Shown in pieces: positions 38,148 through 46,628 of a stretch of DNA of 64,000 nucleotides. Source of the stretch: Deltaproteobacteria bacterium (GTDB lineage Bacteria; Desulfobacterota; Dissulfuribacteria; Dissulfuribacterales; DYLC01). The notes beneath the pieces were generated by a model. The model made no database searches. It was not told the origin of the DNA and worked only from the letters and a program-made list of their open reading frames with translations. Position numbers and translations under genes: made by a program. Position 1 is the first letter of the stretch; every line of letters starts with the position of its first letter. The DNA lies in assembly GCA_028695735.1 (NCBI GenBank), contig JAQVIJ010000005.1, positions 1-64,000 of the forward strand, written 5' to 3'.

Positions 38148-39626
38148 TTACAGCTCCTTTTCCTTGACCGTCCAGGTGGTGCCTTGAGGCGTATCCTTGA
38201 GCAAAATCCCCTTGGCCTCCATTTCACTTCGAATGGCATCCGCTGTGCCCCAGTCCTTTTGTTGTCGGGCTGCGGCCCGTTTTTCTATGAGTGCCTGCAG
38301 ATGTGCCTCGCTCATGCCTTGTCGGGCCAGGTATTCCAGGTTGTAATCGTGTAGAAAACGCAGCGGCTCCTGTTGCAGCAGCCCCAGGACCTGGCTCAGG
38401 TCTTGAATGGATTGGGCCCCTTCGGTTATGGCGCTGAGAAGGGCCTGCGAGGGCGTTTGATTCGCCTCTTGCATCAGACGATTTAGGGCCTTCACCCCCT
38501 CAAAGATCACCCCCAAGGCGCCAGCGGTATTGAAGTCATCGGACATGTGCTGATGAAAACGGGCAGGAATGTCTTGTAAAATCGCCATATTCACCTTGGC
38601 CGATTCGGAAATGGGTCTTTCCTTTTTGCATTGGGCTGTCAGGTGGTTGGCCTCTGCAATGGCCGAATAGATGCGCCAAAGGGCTGTTCTGGCATTGGAG
38701 ATGGCCTCTTCTGAGTAGTCCAGGGGGCTTCTGTAGTGTTTGGAGAGCAGAAATAGCCGAAGGGTTTCAGGGTGATGCCGAGTGAGTATCTCCTGAATGG
38801 TGATGAAATTGCCCAGGGACTTGGACATCTTTTCATTGTTGATGGTGACAAAGCCGTTGTGCAGCCAGTAGCGTGCAAAGGGTTTGCCAGTGGCTGCCTC
38901 GGATTGTGCTATCTCGTTTTCGTGGTGTGGAAAGATGAGGTCCAGCCCGCCGCCGTGAATGTCAAATGTGTCGCCTAAGTACTTGCGGGACATGGCCGAA
39001 CACTCTATGTGCCACCCAGGCCTGCCCTTGCCCCAGGGGCTGTCCCAGGCTGGTTCTTCGGGCTTGGCGGCCTTCCACAGGGCAAAGTCCAGGGGGTCCT
39101 TCTTTTTTTCGCCAGGCTCGATGCGGGCGCCTGCCTTGAGCTCGTCCAGCTTGCGATTGGAGAGCTTGCCGTAGTCAGGGAAGGTGCGCACAGCAAAATA
39201 GACATCCCCTTCCGCCTCATAAGCATGCCCCTTTTTAATCAGGAGCCGTATCATATCTATGATCTCCTGAATGTGCTCCGTGGCCTTGGGTTCAAAGGTG
39301 GCGTGCAGCACTTCAAGCCTGTCCATGTCTTCATAGTAGTGGCGAATCTCCCGTTCGGCTAATGCCTTGGAGTCGATGCCTTCTTGCTTGGCCCTGGCTA
39401 TGATCTTGTCGTCTATGTCTGTGAAATTGCGAATAAAGGTTATATTTAGTCCAATGGCCTTGAGGTATCTGACCATGGCGTCGAATACTATGGCGGAACG
39501 GGCGTGGCCTATGTGGCAGCGGTCGTATGCGGTTATGCCGCAGACATACATGCGGACATTGCCAGTCTCAAGGGGCTGAAAGACCTCTTTGGTGCGGGTG
39601 AGTGTGTTGTAGAGTCGAATCTCCAA
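38148..39626 (-). CDS. cysS: Cysteinyl-tRNA synthetase
   Basis: A class I synthetase, 492 residues. The zinc-binding cysteine is in MYVCGITAYDRCHIGHARS, which also carries HIGH. A further zinc-site segment is WHIECSAMSRKYLG with HGGGLDLIFPHHENE. KMSKS is exact in NEKMSKSLGNFIT. The C-terminal anticodon domain contains the DWGTADAIRSEMEAKGI stretch. Length is normal. The upstream region is a repeat island with no obvious promoter. Confidence 0.98.
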   Translation of the reverse strand: MEIRLYNTLTRTKEVFQPLETGNVRMYVCGITAYDRCHIGHARSAIVFDAMVRYLKAIGLNITFIRNFTDIDDKIIARAKQEGIDSKALAEREIRHYYEDMDRLEVLHATFEPKATEHIQEIIDMIRLLIKKGHAYEAEGDVYFAVRTFPDYGKLSNRKLDELKAGARIEPGEKKKDPLDFALWKAAKPEEPAWDSPWGKGRPGWHIECSAMSRKYLGDTFDIHGGGLDLIFPHHENEIAQSEAATGKPFARYWLHNGFVTINNEKMSKSLGNFITIQEILTRHHPETLRLFLLSKHYRSPLDYSEEAISNARTALWRIYSAIAEANHLTAQCKKERPISESAKVNMAILQDIPARFHQHMSDDFNTAGALGVIFEGVKALNRLMQEANQTPSQALLSAITEGAQSIQDLSQVLGLLQQEPLRFLHDYNLEYLARQGMSEAHLQALIEKRAAARQQKDWGTADAIRSEMEAKGILLKDTPQGTTWTVKEKEL

Positions 39627-39697
39627 TTGCCTGCCTCCGGCTGATAAATAATTCCCTTTTTATATTCCAAACTCACGGCCCTTACAAGAGTAGGGAT

Positions 39698-40368
39698 GGT
39701 CGGCTGCCCTCGCCCATACATCGAATTATCACCATGTATTAAAACTGGGAAAAACAACAAGCACGATGAGACAGAAGGGAAAAACAGAACAATGGCAGAT
39801 ACGTTCCTGAATAACATTTTTAATGAATACAAAAAAGACATCATTTTCTTGGGGTCGGCAGCGGTGAAGCATTTGTTCCATGCGGCGCATAACTGCCCTT
39901 CATGGCAGGATGCGCCGCCGGCGCCCTTCATGGCGCCTATTTCACAAACACTTCACCACTGCCGCCCTTTTCGTCCATGCGGAACTCCATGCCCAGAACG
40001 GGTTCCCTATCCATTCCTGATGTAATCCTACTGATAACTGATGGACCTACTGTTGATAATGAGCTGGTATTTCTGCCAATAAAAAATGCAGAATTGGCCT
40101 TTATCCTCATAATAACCAAAATTCAAAGGGGATGTGCTGCGTTAAAGCGTCGTTTACGGTTGGGCGTGGGGTTTCAGAAAGGGTATTAAGCAAAGTCCAG
40201 GGGGTCTATGCCTTTTTTAAGCGGCTTCTGAGGTAGAATGTGGAGGTGGGGAAGGGCGAGGGCAGGCGGTGTTTGTGGAATAGGCGCCATGGAGGGCGCC
40301 GGCCCCACATTACCGCCAGGGAGGGCGGTTATGTGGGGCATGGAACAAATGCCGGCTGCCCTCGCCCC
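39698..40368 (-). repeat. Compound structured repeat, copy 1 (minus orientation)
   Basis: Read on the minus strand: type A end (40368-40254), core (40253-39969), type B end (39968-39851), flank G (GTTATTCAGGAACGTATCTG near 39814-39795), flank F (about 39780-39716) and the end of another A copy (39714-39698). Each end can fold into a three-way junction. The outer stem of B here has A-U where other copies have G.U. The core holds the last part of a reading frame ending EKGGSGEVFVK-stop inside the B stem. This island fills the 1.1-kb gap between cysS and nrdJ together with the next entries; no gene is supported in it. Confidence 0.85.
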
Positions 40369-40390
40369 AAAAACAAAAAAACATGTTATT

Positions 40391-40428
40391 AGAAGGTAGG
40401 GGTGACCGGCCGGTCGCCCCTACCTTCT
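40391..40428. repeat. 38-bp palindrome (REP-like, GTAG on both strands)
   Basis: AGAAGGTAGGGGTGACCGG followed at once by its complement (one T.G difference). The core GTAGGGG-T-GACCGGCCGGTC-G-CCCCTAC has the GTAG head on both strands. It could act as a bidirectional terminator as well as a REP-like element. Confidence 0.65.
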
Positions 40429-40534
40429 TTTGTGCAGGGGATTGCTTCGCTTCGCTCGCCTTCGGGCCGAGGCCTCGGCGCGTGGCGCAATGACAACCGC
40501 TTTGTACCACCGCTGAAGAAAAAACATTCTTCGG

Positions 40535-40614
40535 ACAGAAAAAGGACAGTCACATTCTCCGCCAAGAAGGGCGGTTATGTGGGGCATGGAACAAATGCCG
40601 GCTGCCCTCGCCCA
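40535..40614 (+). repeat. Truncated type A element joined to inverted flank G
   Basis: From 40558 the tip of the inner hairpin (CCGCCAAGAAGGGCGG) and the whole 3' half of a type A element are present to 40614. The 5' half is replaced by flank G in inverted orientation (GGACAGTCACATTC, 40545-40558). The breakpoint is at the hairpin tip, as in the hybrid copy at 60664. Confidence 0.7.
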
Positions 40615-40643
40615 ACTGAATTACCTTAAAAAACAGCAGGGGA

Positions 40644-40672
40644 TTGACAGTCATCGGCTTTTTTATTACACA
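40644..40672 (+). promoter_or_regulatory. Candidate promoter of nrdJ
   Basis: TTGACA at 40644-40649, a 17-base spacer and TACACA at 40667-40672. The -35 is perfect and the -10 weak. The predicted start falls in the first NrdR box, which fits repression. Confidence 0.5.
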
Positions 40673-40673
40673 T

Positions 40674-40721
40674 ACACAACATGCAGTTGCCATTAAGGCA
40701 TATCGCCACAATATATGGTAT
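40674..40721 (+). promoter_or_regulatory. Tandem NrdR boxes upstream of nrdJ
   Basis: Two 16-bp sites resemble the NrdR-box consensus (acaCwAtATaTwGtgt): ACACAACATGCAGTTG at 40674-40689 (about 11 of 16) and CCACAATATATGGTAT at 40706-40721 (13 of 16). Their starts are 32 bases apart, three helical turns, which is the usual spacing of paired NrdR boxes. NrdR is the nucleotide-sensing repressor of ribonucleotide reductase genes. nrdR itself is not in the window. Confidence 0.72.
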
Positions 40722-40764
40722 TTTAGGGTTTAATTAAAAAATTTATAATTTAATGGAGAAGATT

Positions 40765-43026
40765 ATGGACAAAAAGATGCAGCTTCCCAAGACCAATCTG
40801 CCCCTCACTCAAAATGCCCTGGTCGTGCTTGCCAAGCGTTATCTGCGCAAGGATGAAAATGGCAATGTAATCGAGACGCCGGAGGATATGTTCAAACGCG
40901 TCGCCCATGCAGTGGCTTCCTCCGATAGCATATACGATAAAACCGCAGACATCTCCGTCTTGGCATCTGTATTTTATGAGGAGATGACCAGTATGCGTTT
41001 TCTGCCCAATTCACCCACCCTTATGAATGCAGGCAGAGAACTGGGGCAGTTGTCTGCCTGTTTTGTGCTGCCGGTGGAGGATGCCATCGAGAGCATCTTC
41101 GAGACGGTCAAGCATACGGCCATGATTCATAAAAGCGGTGGCGGCACAGGCTTTTCCTTTTCCCGCATTCGGCCAGAGGGCGATCCAGTCAAGACCACTC
41201 ATGGCGTGGCCAGCGGCCCCATCTCCTTCATGACCATATTTGATGTGGCTACAGAGACCATAAAACAGGGGGGGACTCGTAGGGGTGCCAATATGGGGAT
41301 TTTGAGAGTGGATCACCCGGATATTGAAAAGTTTATCACCTGCAAGACCAAGACAGACCGTTTGAATAATTTCAATATCTCCGTGGCCCTTACAGAGGAG
41401 TTTATGTGGGCTGTGGAGCGGGGGGATGACTATGCCCTGAAAAATCCCAGAACAGGGGAAGAAGTCAGGCGTATCTCCGCAAAACATATATTTGATCTCA
41501 TTGTGGAATCAGCCTGGAGCAGTGGCGAACCAGGGATAGTATTTTTGGATCGCATAAACCGCTCCAATCCCACGCCTCAGTTGGGTGAGATCGAGAGCAC
41601 CAATCCCTGCGGTGAGCAGCCGCTTCTGCCCTATGAATCCTGCAATCTTGGTTCCATCAATCTGGCCAAATTCGTAAAAGCAGGAGAAATCGACTACGAA
41701 AGCCTGAGCGAAACCGTGCACAAGGCCGTACATTTCCTGGACAATGTCATTGACGCCAATCGTTTCCCCCTGCCTCAAATTCGGGAAAATACCTTGCGTA
41801 CCCGTAAGATAGGCCTGGGTATCATGGGTTTTGCGGACATGCTCATTTCATTGGGCATACCATACAACTCCGATGGCGCCATACTGGTGGCAGAGGAGGT
41901 CATGTCCTTCATAGACAGGGAATCCAAGAGGAAATCCGCGGAACTGGCTCAAAAACGGGGGAATTTCCCGGCCTATAAGGGCAGCATCTACGACAGGCCG
42001 GAGACGCCCTTCATGCGCAATGCAACCACCACCACCATCGCTCCCACCGGCACCATCAGCATGATAGCTGGCGCATCCAGCGGCATAGAGCCGCTTTTCG
42101 CCATCAGTTACATCAAGCGTGTTCTGGACGGAACAGAACTGGCGGAGGCCCATCCCCTCTTTCTGAAGGCGGTTCAAAGGGCGGGTATCTATTCAGAAGA
42201 GCTGCTGGAGCGCATAGCCCAGGCTGGTTCCATTCAGGGGTTCAAGGAGATACCTGAGGAGATCAAACGGGTATTTGTGACCTCTATGGATGTCTCGCCC
42301 GATGATCACATAGCCATTCAGGCCGCATTTCAAAGGCATACAGACAATGCGGTATCCAAGACCATAAATTTTCCGGAAAACGCCACAAAGGATGCCATTC
42401 GCCGGGCATATTCCCTGGCCTGGCATCAGGGGTTAAAGGGCATCACCATCTACCGTTACGGCAGCAGGCCAGTGCAGGTGTTGAACCTCAAGAAGGATGA
42501 AAAAGACGATAAACAGACCCAGGCCCAGCCGGCCTCGCAGCCGCAGCCAGTGGAGGAACAGCCTTATGTCTCAAACGGCAAGATCGTGCCCAGGCCCAGG
42601 CCTGTCCGCACCACAGGCGTAACGGAGCGTGTGAGAACCGGCTGTGGTTATCTGTATGTCACGGTCAATCGGGACGATCAGGACCTGTGTGAGGTGTTTG
42701 CCCAGATGGGCAAGGCAGGTGGGTGCGCCGCATGTCAGATAGAGGCCGAGAGCCGTCTCATCTCCCTGGCATTGCGTTCCGGCATCAGCACGCAGGCCAT
42801 AGTAAAGCAGCTGGCAGGCATAAGATGCCCGTCTCCCATTTGGCAGGAAGGGCAGCAGATACTTTCGTGTCCTGACGCCATGGCTCGGGTGCTGGCCGCT
42901 GCTGCCCAGGTAAATGTTCAGCGAAAGATGGATGACATAAAGCTGTGTCCTGAGTGCGGGGCCACCATGGAGCCGGAAAGTGGGTGCATGGTGTGCAGGT
43001 CCTGCGGGTTCTCCCGTTGCAGTTAG
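40765..43026 (+). CDS. nrdJ: Adenosylcobalamin-dependent (class II) ribonucleotide reductase
   Basis: A 753-residue class II reductase that makes dNTP precursors using vitamin B12 instead of an oxygen-dependent radical. Seen: [54 protein letters not shown], and [18 protein letters not shown]. The C-terminus is a Pro/Gln-rich linker, a cysteine-rich domain and a zinc ribbon ([22 protein letters not shown]) that relays electrons. Start ATG 40765 is chosen for GGAG six bases upstream; ATG 40753 has none. It is preceded by NrdR boxes and followed at once by a REP array whose GTAG overlaps the stop codon. Confidence 0.97.
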   Translation: MDKKMQLPKTNLPLTQNALVVLAKRYLRKDENGNVIETPEDMFKRVAHAVASSDSIYDKTADISVLASVFYEEMTSMRFLPNSPTLMNAGRELGQLSACFVLPVEDAIESIFETVKHTAMIHKSGGGTGFSFSRIRPEGDPVKTTHGVASGPISFMTIFDVATETIKQGGTRRGANMGILRVDHPDIEKFITCKTKTDRLNNFNISVALTEEFMWAVERGDDYALKNPRTGEEVRRISAKHIFDLIVESAWSSGEPGIVFLDRINRSNPTPQLGEIESTNPCGEQPLLPYESCNLGSINLAKFVKAGEIDYESLSETVHKAVHFLDNVIDANRFPLPQIRENTLRTRKIGLGIMGFADMLISLGIPYNSDGAILVAEEVMSFIDRESKRKSAELAQKRGNFPAYKGSIYDRPETPFMRNATTTTIAPTGTISMIAGASSGIEPLFAISYIKRVLDGTELAEAHPLFLKAVQRAGIYSEELLERIAQAGSIQGFKEIPEEIKRVFVTSMDVSPDDHIAIQAAFQRHTDNAVSKTINFPENATKDAIRRAYSLAWHQGLKGITIYRYGSRPVQVLNLKKDEKDDKQTQAQPASQPQPVEEQPYVSNGKIVPRPRPVRTTGVTERVRTGCGYLYVTVNRDDQDLCEVFAQMGKAGGCAACQIEAESRLISLALRSGISTQAIVKQLAGIRCPSPIWQEGQQILSCPDAMARVLAAAAQVNVQRKMDDIKLCPECGATMEPESGCMVCRSCGFSRCS

Positions 43027-43156
43027 TAGGGGCAGGCCCCTGTGCCTGCCCATGTTAGGCCCCTGTGCCTGCCCATTAAGGGCTATGTGCCTGCCCATGT
43101 TATGCCTCCGTGCCTACCCATGTTTTTTTGTAGGGGCAGGCCCCTGTGCCTGCCCA
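43026..43156 (+). repeat. REP-like array downstream of nrdJ
   Basis: Two full GTAG-headed palindromes (GTAGGGGCAGGCCCCTGTGC and CTGCCC, at 43026 and 43130) flank degenerate tandem copies of the tail, three or more units of about 23 bases that each contain GTGCCT[GA]CCCAT. The stem is GGGGCAGG/CCTGCCC around the 8-base loop CCCCTGTG. The first GTAG shares its G with the nrdJ stop TAG. Single copies of the same palindrome occur at 45105, 50055, 50523 and 51469. Confidence 0.8.
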
Positions 43157-43202
43157 ACTTGATGGTATTCTTACTCAAATTCCAATGATTAGGAGGTTGT
43201 TC

Positions 43203-43475
43203 ATGAAATGTGTGCATCTGCGAATAACAGGACGTGTGCAAGGGGTATTTTACAGGGCCAGCGCCCAGGATGAGGCAAGGCGTCTGGGTCTGGTGGGCTG
43301 GGTACGCAATCTACCTGATGGCGGAGTGGAGGCCGTTGCCCAAGGCACGAATGACCAGGTGGATGCCTTTGTGGAGTGGTGTAAAAAGGGCCCCAAGTTT
43401 GCCGTGGTGACAGGGATTGATGTAAGGGAAGAGGGGCTTGAAGACGGGCTTGTGGGCTTTGAAATACGGCATTGA
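43203..43475 (+). CDS. acyP: Acylphosphatase
   Basis: A 90-residue acylphosphatase, which hydrolyses carboxyl-phosphate bonds such as acetyl phosphate. The catalytic Arg lies in the phosphate loop GRVQGVFYRASAQDEA and the catalytic Asn in GWVRNLPDGGVEAVAQG. Length is typical. An AGGAGG Shine-Dalgarno lies before ATG 43203; the open frame upstream runs through repeat DNA and is discarded. Single-gene unit after the REP array. Confidence 0.97.
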   Translation: MKCVHLRITGRVQGVFYRASAQDEARRLGLVGWVRNLPDGGVEAVAQGTNDQVDAFVEWCKKGPKFAVVTGIDVREEGLEDGLVGFEIRH

Positions 43476-43548
43476 CAAGATATGGTGTTGTCATTAGTGT
43501 TTGTTTTGAATGTTAATAAAATCTTAATTTCAATTTAAGGAGTAGGCC

Positions 43549-44157
43549 ATGCACCTTGTCAAAAGATATTTTTGGGTCTGTTTACTGATGATCTCCATGT
43601 TCCAGCTCTCAGGCTGCGGCTATAACACCATTCAGCAGCAGGATGAAGCTGTAAAGGCCGCCTGGTCTGAGGTTCTGAACCAATATCAGCGTCGTGCCGA
43701 CCTGGTGCCCAATCTGGTAAATGTGGTGAAGGGTTACGCCGAACACGAAAAGGATGTGCTCACCAAGGTCACTGAGGCCAGATCAAAAGTGGGCAGCATA
43801 CAGGCCAACGAGGCCCTGTTAAATGACCCTGAGGCCTTCAAGAGGTTTCAGGCCGCCCAAAAAGAGATGTCTTCGGCCCTGTCGCGTCTGCTGGTGGTGG
43901 CTGAAAACTACCCGCAGCTAAAGGCGGACGGTGTGTTCAGGGACCTGCAGGCCCAGCTCGAAGGCACTGAAAACCGCATCACAGTGGCCCGCAACCGCTA
44001 TATCAAGGCGGTAGAGGCATATAATGTCACCATCCGTTCCTTCCCAAGCAATCTCACTGCCAAGTTCTTCGGCCATACCACCAAGCCGAATTTCGAGGTG
44101 GAAAACGAAAAGGACATCTCCAAGGCCCCTAAAGTGGATTTCGGCCCCAAACAGTGA
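43549..44157 (+). CDS. lemA: LemA-family lipoprotein
   Basis: A 202-residue protein with a lipoprotein signal peptide, lipobox LSGC at about residues 20-23, then the LemA helical domain: NTIQQQDEAVKAAWSEVLNQ, YQRRADLVPNLVNVVKGYA, and ENRITVARNRYIKAVEAYN. Anchored to the membrane, function unknown. In many bacteria lemA sits before a TPM-domain gene, as here (9-base gap), and the two are thought to act together on membrane protein complexes. Confidence 0.95.
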   Translation: MHLVKRYFWVCLLMISMFQLSGCGYNTIQQQDEAVKAAWSEVLNQYQRRADLVPNLVNVVKGYAEHEKDVLTKVTEARSKVGSIQANEALLNDPEAFKRFQAAQKEMSSALSRLLVVAENYPQLKADGVFRDLQAQLEGTENRITVARNRYIKAVEAYNVTIRSFPSNLTAKFFGHTTKPNFEVENEKDISKAPKVDFGPKQ

Positions 44158-44166
44158 TAGCTTGAC

Positions 44167-45075
44167 ATGACCCCATTTATTTTTGCCCCTTCAGTGCGCC
44201 AGGTCAGGCTGTTAGTCCTGTGCCTGGCGTTTGTCATTTCTTGCCTCTCTTCTCCACTACAAGCAGAGGTGCCTGTGCCCGCCTTGACCGGCCGTGTAGT
44301 GGACCTGACCGGTACATTGACCGCTGATCAGAAGACCGCCTTGGAGGCAAAACTTGCCGCCTTCGAGGCAGAAAAGGGTGCACAGATAGCAGTCCTCTTG
44401 GTCCCGACCACTCAGCCTGAGGCCATTGAACAGTACTCCATTCGTGTGGTGGAGGCCTGGAAACTGGGCAGAAAAGGTGTAGATGACGGTGTTTTGCTGC
44501 TTATTGCCAAAAATGACAGGAAAATGCGCATAGAGGTGGGGTATGGGCTGGAGGGTGTGCTGCCCGATGCCGTGGCCAAGCGCATCATAAGCGAGGTCAT
44601 CACGCCTTTTTTTAAGGCCGGAGCATTTTATGACGGCATAGATGCAGGTATCAGTGCCATTATACGAGTGGTTTCAGGTGAAAAACTGCCTCCTCCTTCC
44701 GATAGTTTAAAGGCGAAGAGGCGCAGCGCAGCCGGTGGCACATCCGGCACGCTGCCCATGCTCTTCATGACCGTCTTTTTCAGCGCCATACTGGGCAGTA
44801 TCTTCCTGCGCAGCATCTTCGGCAGATTTTTAGGCGGGTTGTTCACCTTTCTTGCAGCGGCCTTTCTCACATGGTTTATCCTGACCTCCCTTCTCTGGGC
44901 CATTCTCATAGGTCTCATAGCCATGTTCCTGGGTATGGCCATGGGAAGCGGCGGCCTTGGCGGCGGTGGTTTCTATTCAGGTGGTTTTGGTGGCGGTTCC
45001 TTTGGTGGTGGCGGTGGCGGCTTCTCCGGCGGTGGAGGAGGTTTTGGCGGCGGCGGTGCCTCAGGGGACTGGTAA
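44167..45075 (+). CDS. TPM-domain membrane protein (YgcG type)
   Basis: A 302-residue protein: signal peptide (to about residue 35), TPM/YgcG-type domain (about 38-165) with VVDLTGTLTADQKTAL, DDGVLLLIAKNDRKMRIEVG and GYGLEGVLPDAVAKRI, then two transmembrane helices (about 195-260) and a Gly-Ser-Phe-rich low-complexity tail ending GGGGASGDW. Paired with lemA. The tail is probably extracytoplasmic or disordered. The 3' end of this gene, with its downstream sequence, is duplicated at 50470-50522. Confidence 0.93.
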   Translation: MTPFIFAPSVRQVRLLVLCLAFVISCLSSPLQAEVPVPALTGRVVDLTGTLTADQKTALEAKLAAFEAEKGAQIAVLLVPTTQPEAIEQYSIRVVEAWKLGRKGVDDGVLLLIAKNDRKMRIEVGYGLEGVLPDAVAKRIISEVITPFFKAGAFYDGIDAGISAIIRVVSGEKLPPPSDSLKAKRRSAAGGTSGTLPMLFMTVFFSAILGSIFLRSIFGRFLGGLFTFLAAAFLTWFILTSLLWAILIGLIAMFLGMAMGSGGLGGGGFYSGGFGGGSFGGGGGGFSGGGGGFGGGGASGDW

Positions 45076-45104
45076 TACAGAGGAAATGTCCTAACCGAAA
45101 AAAT

Positions 45105-45700
45105 GTAGGGGCAGGCCTGTGTGCCTGCCCTTATTGTTTGTGTGCTGCCCCTTATGCTGTTCAGATTTAATCTTTTCTGGGCGAGGGCAGCCGGCATTTG
45201 TTTCATGCCCCACATAACCGCCCTCCCTGGCGGTAATGTGGGGCCGGCGCCCTTCATGGCGCCTATTCCACAAACACCGGCTGCCCTCGCCCCTCCGGAA
45301 CCCCACGCCCAACCGTAAACGACGCTTCAAAACACCGCATATCCTTCGAACTTTGGTTAACAGAGGGTAAAAAAACCAATTCCACGTTTTTTATTGACAG
45401 AAACGCCGGTTCAGCCAGCGATTTTTATTGGCAGAAATACCAGCTCATTATTCCAGCAGGTCAATCCGAGTGGAATTACATGAGGAATGGATAGGCCATC
45501 CGTTCTGGGCATGGGGTTCCGCAGGGGCGAGAAGGGCGGCAGTGGTGGAGTGTTTGTGGAATAGGCGCCATGGAGGGCGCCGGCGGCGCATCCTGCCAGG
45601 GAGGGCAGTTATGCGCCGCATGGAACAAATGCTTCACCGCTGCCGCCCCAAGAGATTTAATTAAAAAAGTTGTTCAGGAATGTGACTGTCCTTTTTCTGT
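45105..45700 (+). repeat. REP and compound structured repeat, copy 2
   Basis: The 777-base gap 45076-45852 holds no supported gene. In order: a GTAG palindrome (45105-45130), a linker ending TTCAGATTTAATCTTTTCT, a type A end on the minus strand (45179-45293), a core (45294-45533) with two copies of ATTGRCAGAAAYRCC, a type B end on the plus strand (45534-45649), AAGAGATTTAATTAAAAAAG and flank G (GTTCAGGAATGTGACTGTCC). Degenerate REP tails follow at about 45720-45760. A and B are inverted relative to each other. The next gene starts behind AAGGAG at 45842. Confidence 0.85.
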
Positions 45701-45852
45701 TTTTTCTGTTTTTTCTGTTTCCTGTGCCTGCCCCTGTTATAGGGCTTTGTGCCTGCCCAGATTGACTCCATTACAGTTTTATTCGCATTCTGCCGATAAA
45801 AAAGGCATAAAAAATGCAATATGTTATGGCAAATCAAAAATAAGGAGCTGTC

Positions 45853-46617
45853 ATGAGCGGTAAAGGAAGTTTCAAAAACGGTTGGCCTTTTGAGTGGAAG
45901 ACCTTGCAAGTGTATCTGTCTGTGCTTGCAGGTTTTATGGGGGTGTTGGTCTGGGTTGCGCCCTCTTTTGCTGCGAGCATTGCCGTAGGCAATATGCTAA
46001 TGAGCGGCACAACCCTTTCCTTGGATGTGGTCATTCAAAACGATGGCAGGCCAGTGGGTTCAGCAGGGTTTAGTCTCACCTATCCTGCGGATCGCCTGCA
46101 GTTCATGGGAGCGGATTCCACCGCGGATGCCATGAACACCGCCATGCCATCCGGGGCAAGTGTCCGAGTCGGTGTGATGAGTATGAACCCTATGGCCACA
46201 TCCCTGACGGTTCCCATGCGTTTTCGCGTCTTATCGCCAGGCCCCTATCTCTTTGCCTTCAATCCCTCTGACCTGATCGATACCGTGCAAGGTGTCAATC
46301 CCAAGCGGGCATGGATCTATGGCATTCAAGATGTGACAGCCCCTGATATGTGGAGTACGCCGGATGTGGAAAGGGGAAATCTCTTCTGGGTGGTGCCAAA
46401 AGTGGGGCAATTGACCGGCCTTCGCTTAGAATATGAAGGGGTGGACATTCTGGCCCCGCTTTTGCCCTATTGTCAGTGGTACTATGACTATTTCTTCGGG
46501 ACGGCATATCTTGTGCTTCCCAGTATTCAGTTGCCACCAGGCGCCTATTCCCTCACAGCGGTGATGGAATATGGCTCAAATGTGGTACGCAAGACAGCTA
46601 TAGTAGCCGTGCATTGA
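45853..46617 (+). CDS. Secreted cohesin-like domain protein
   Basis: A 254-residue exported protein. After a basic N-terminus (about 16 residues) a long signal peptide ends near APSFAA (about residue 40). Residues about 41-150 resemble a cohesin/carbohydrate-binding beta-sandwich (SLDVVIQNDGRPVGSAGFSLTYPADRLQFM), and the rest is beta-rich with no recognised domain. It stands 11 bases before a gene with both a cohesin-like and a dockerin domain, so the pair may form a surface complex. The cohesin assignment is by sequence pattern only. Shine-Dalgarno AAGGAG precedes the ATG. Confidence 0.7.
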   Translation: MSGKGSFKNGWPFEWKTLQVYLSVLAGFMGVLVWVAPSFAASIAVGNMLMSGTTLSLDVVIQNDGRPVGSAGFSLTYPADRLQFMGADSTADAMNTAMPSGASVRVGVMSMNPMATSLTVPMRFRVLSPGPYLFAFNPSDLIDTVQGVNPKRAWIYGIQDVTAPDMWSTPDVERGNLFWVVPKVGQLTGLRLEYEGVDILAPLLPYCQWYYDYFFGTAYLVLPSIQLPPGAYSLTAVMEYGSNVVRKTAIVAVH

Positions 46618-46628
46618 GGAGGAGTGAT

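Noticed and set aside
43026-43156. CRISPR-like array
   Set aside because: Units are about 23 bases, decayed, without constant spacers, and are clearly tails of the GTAG palindrome. No cas genes are present.
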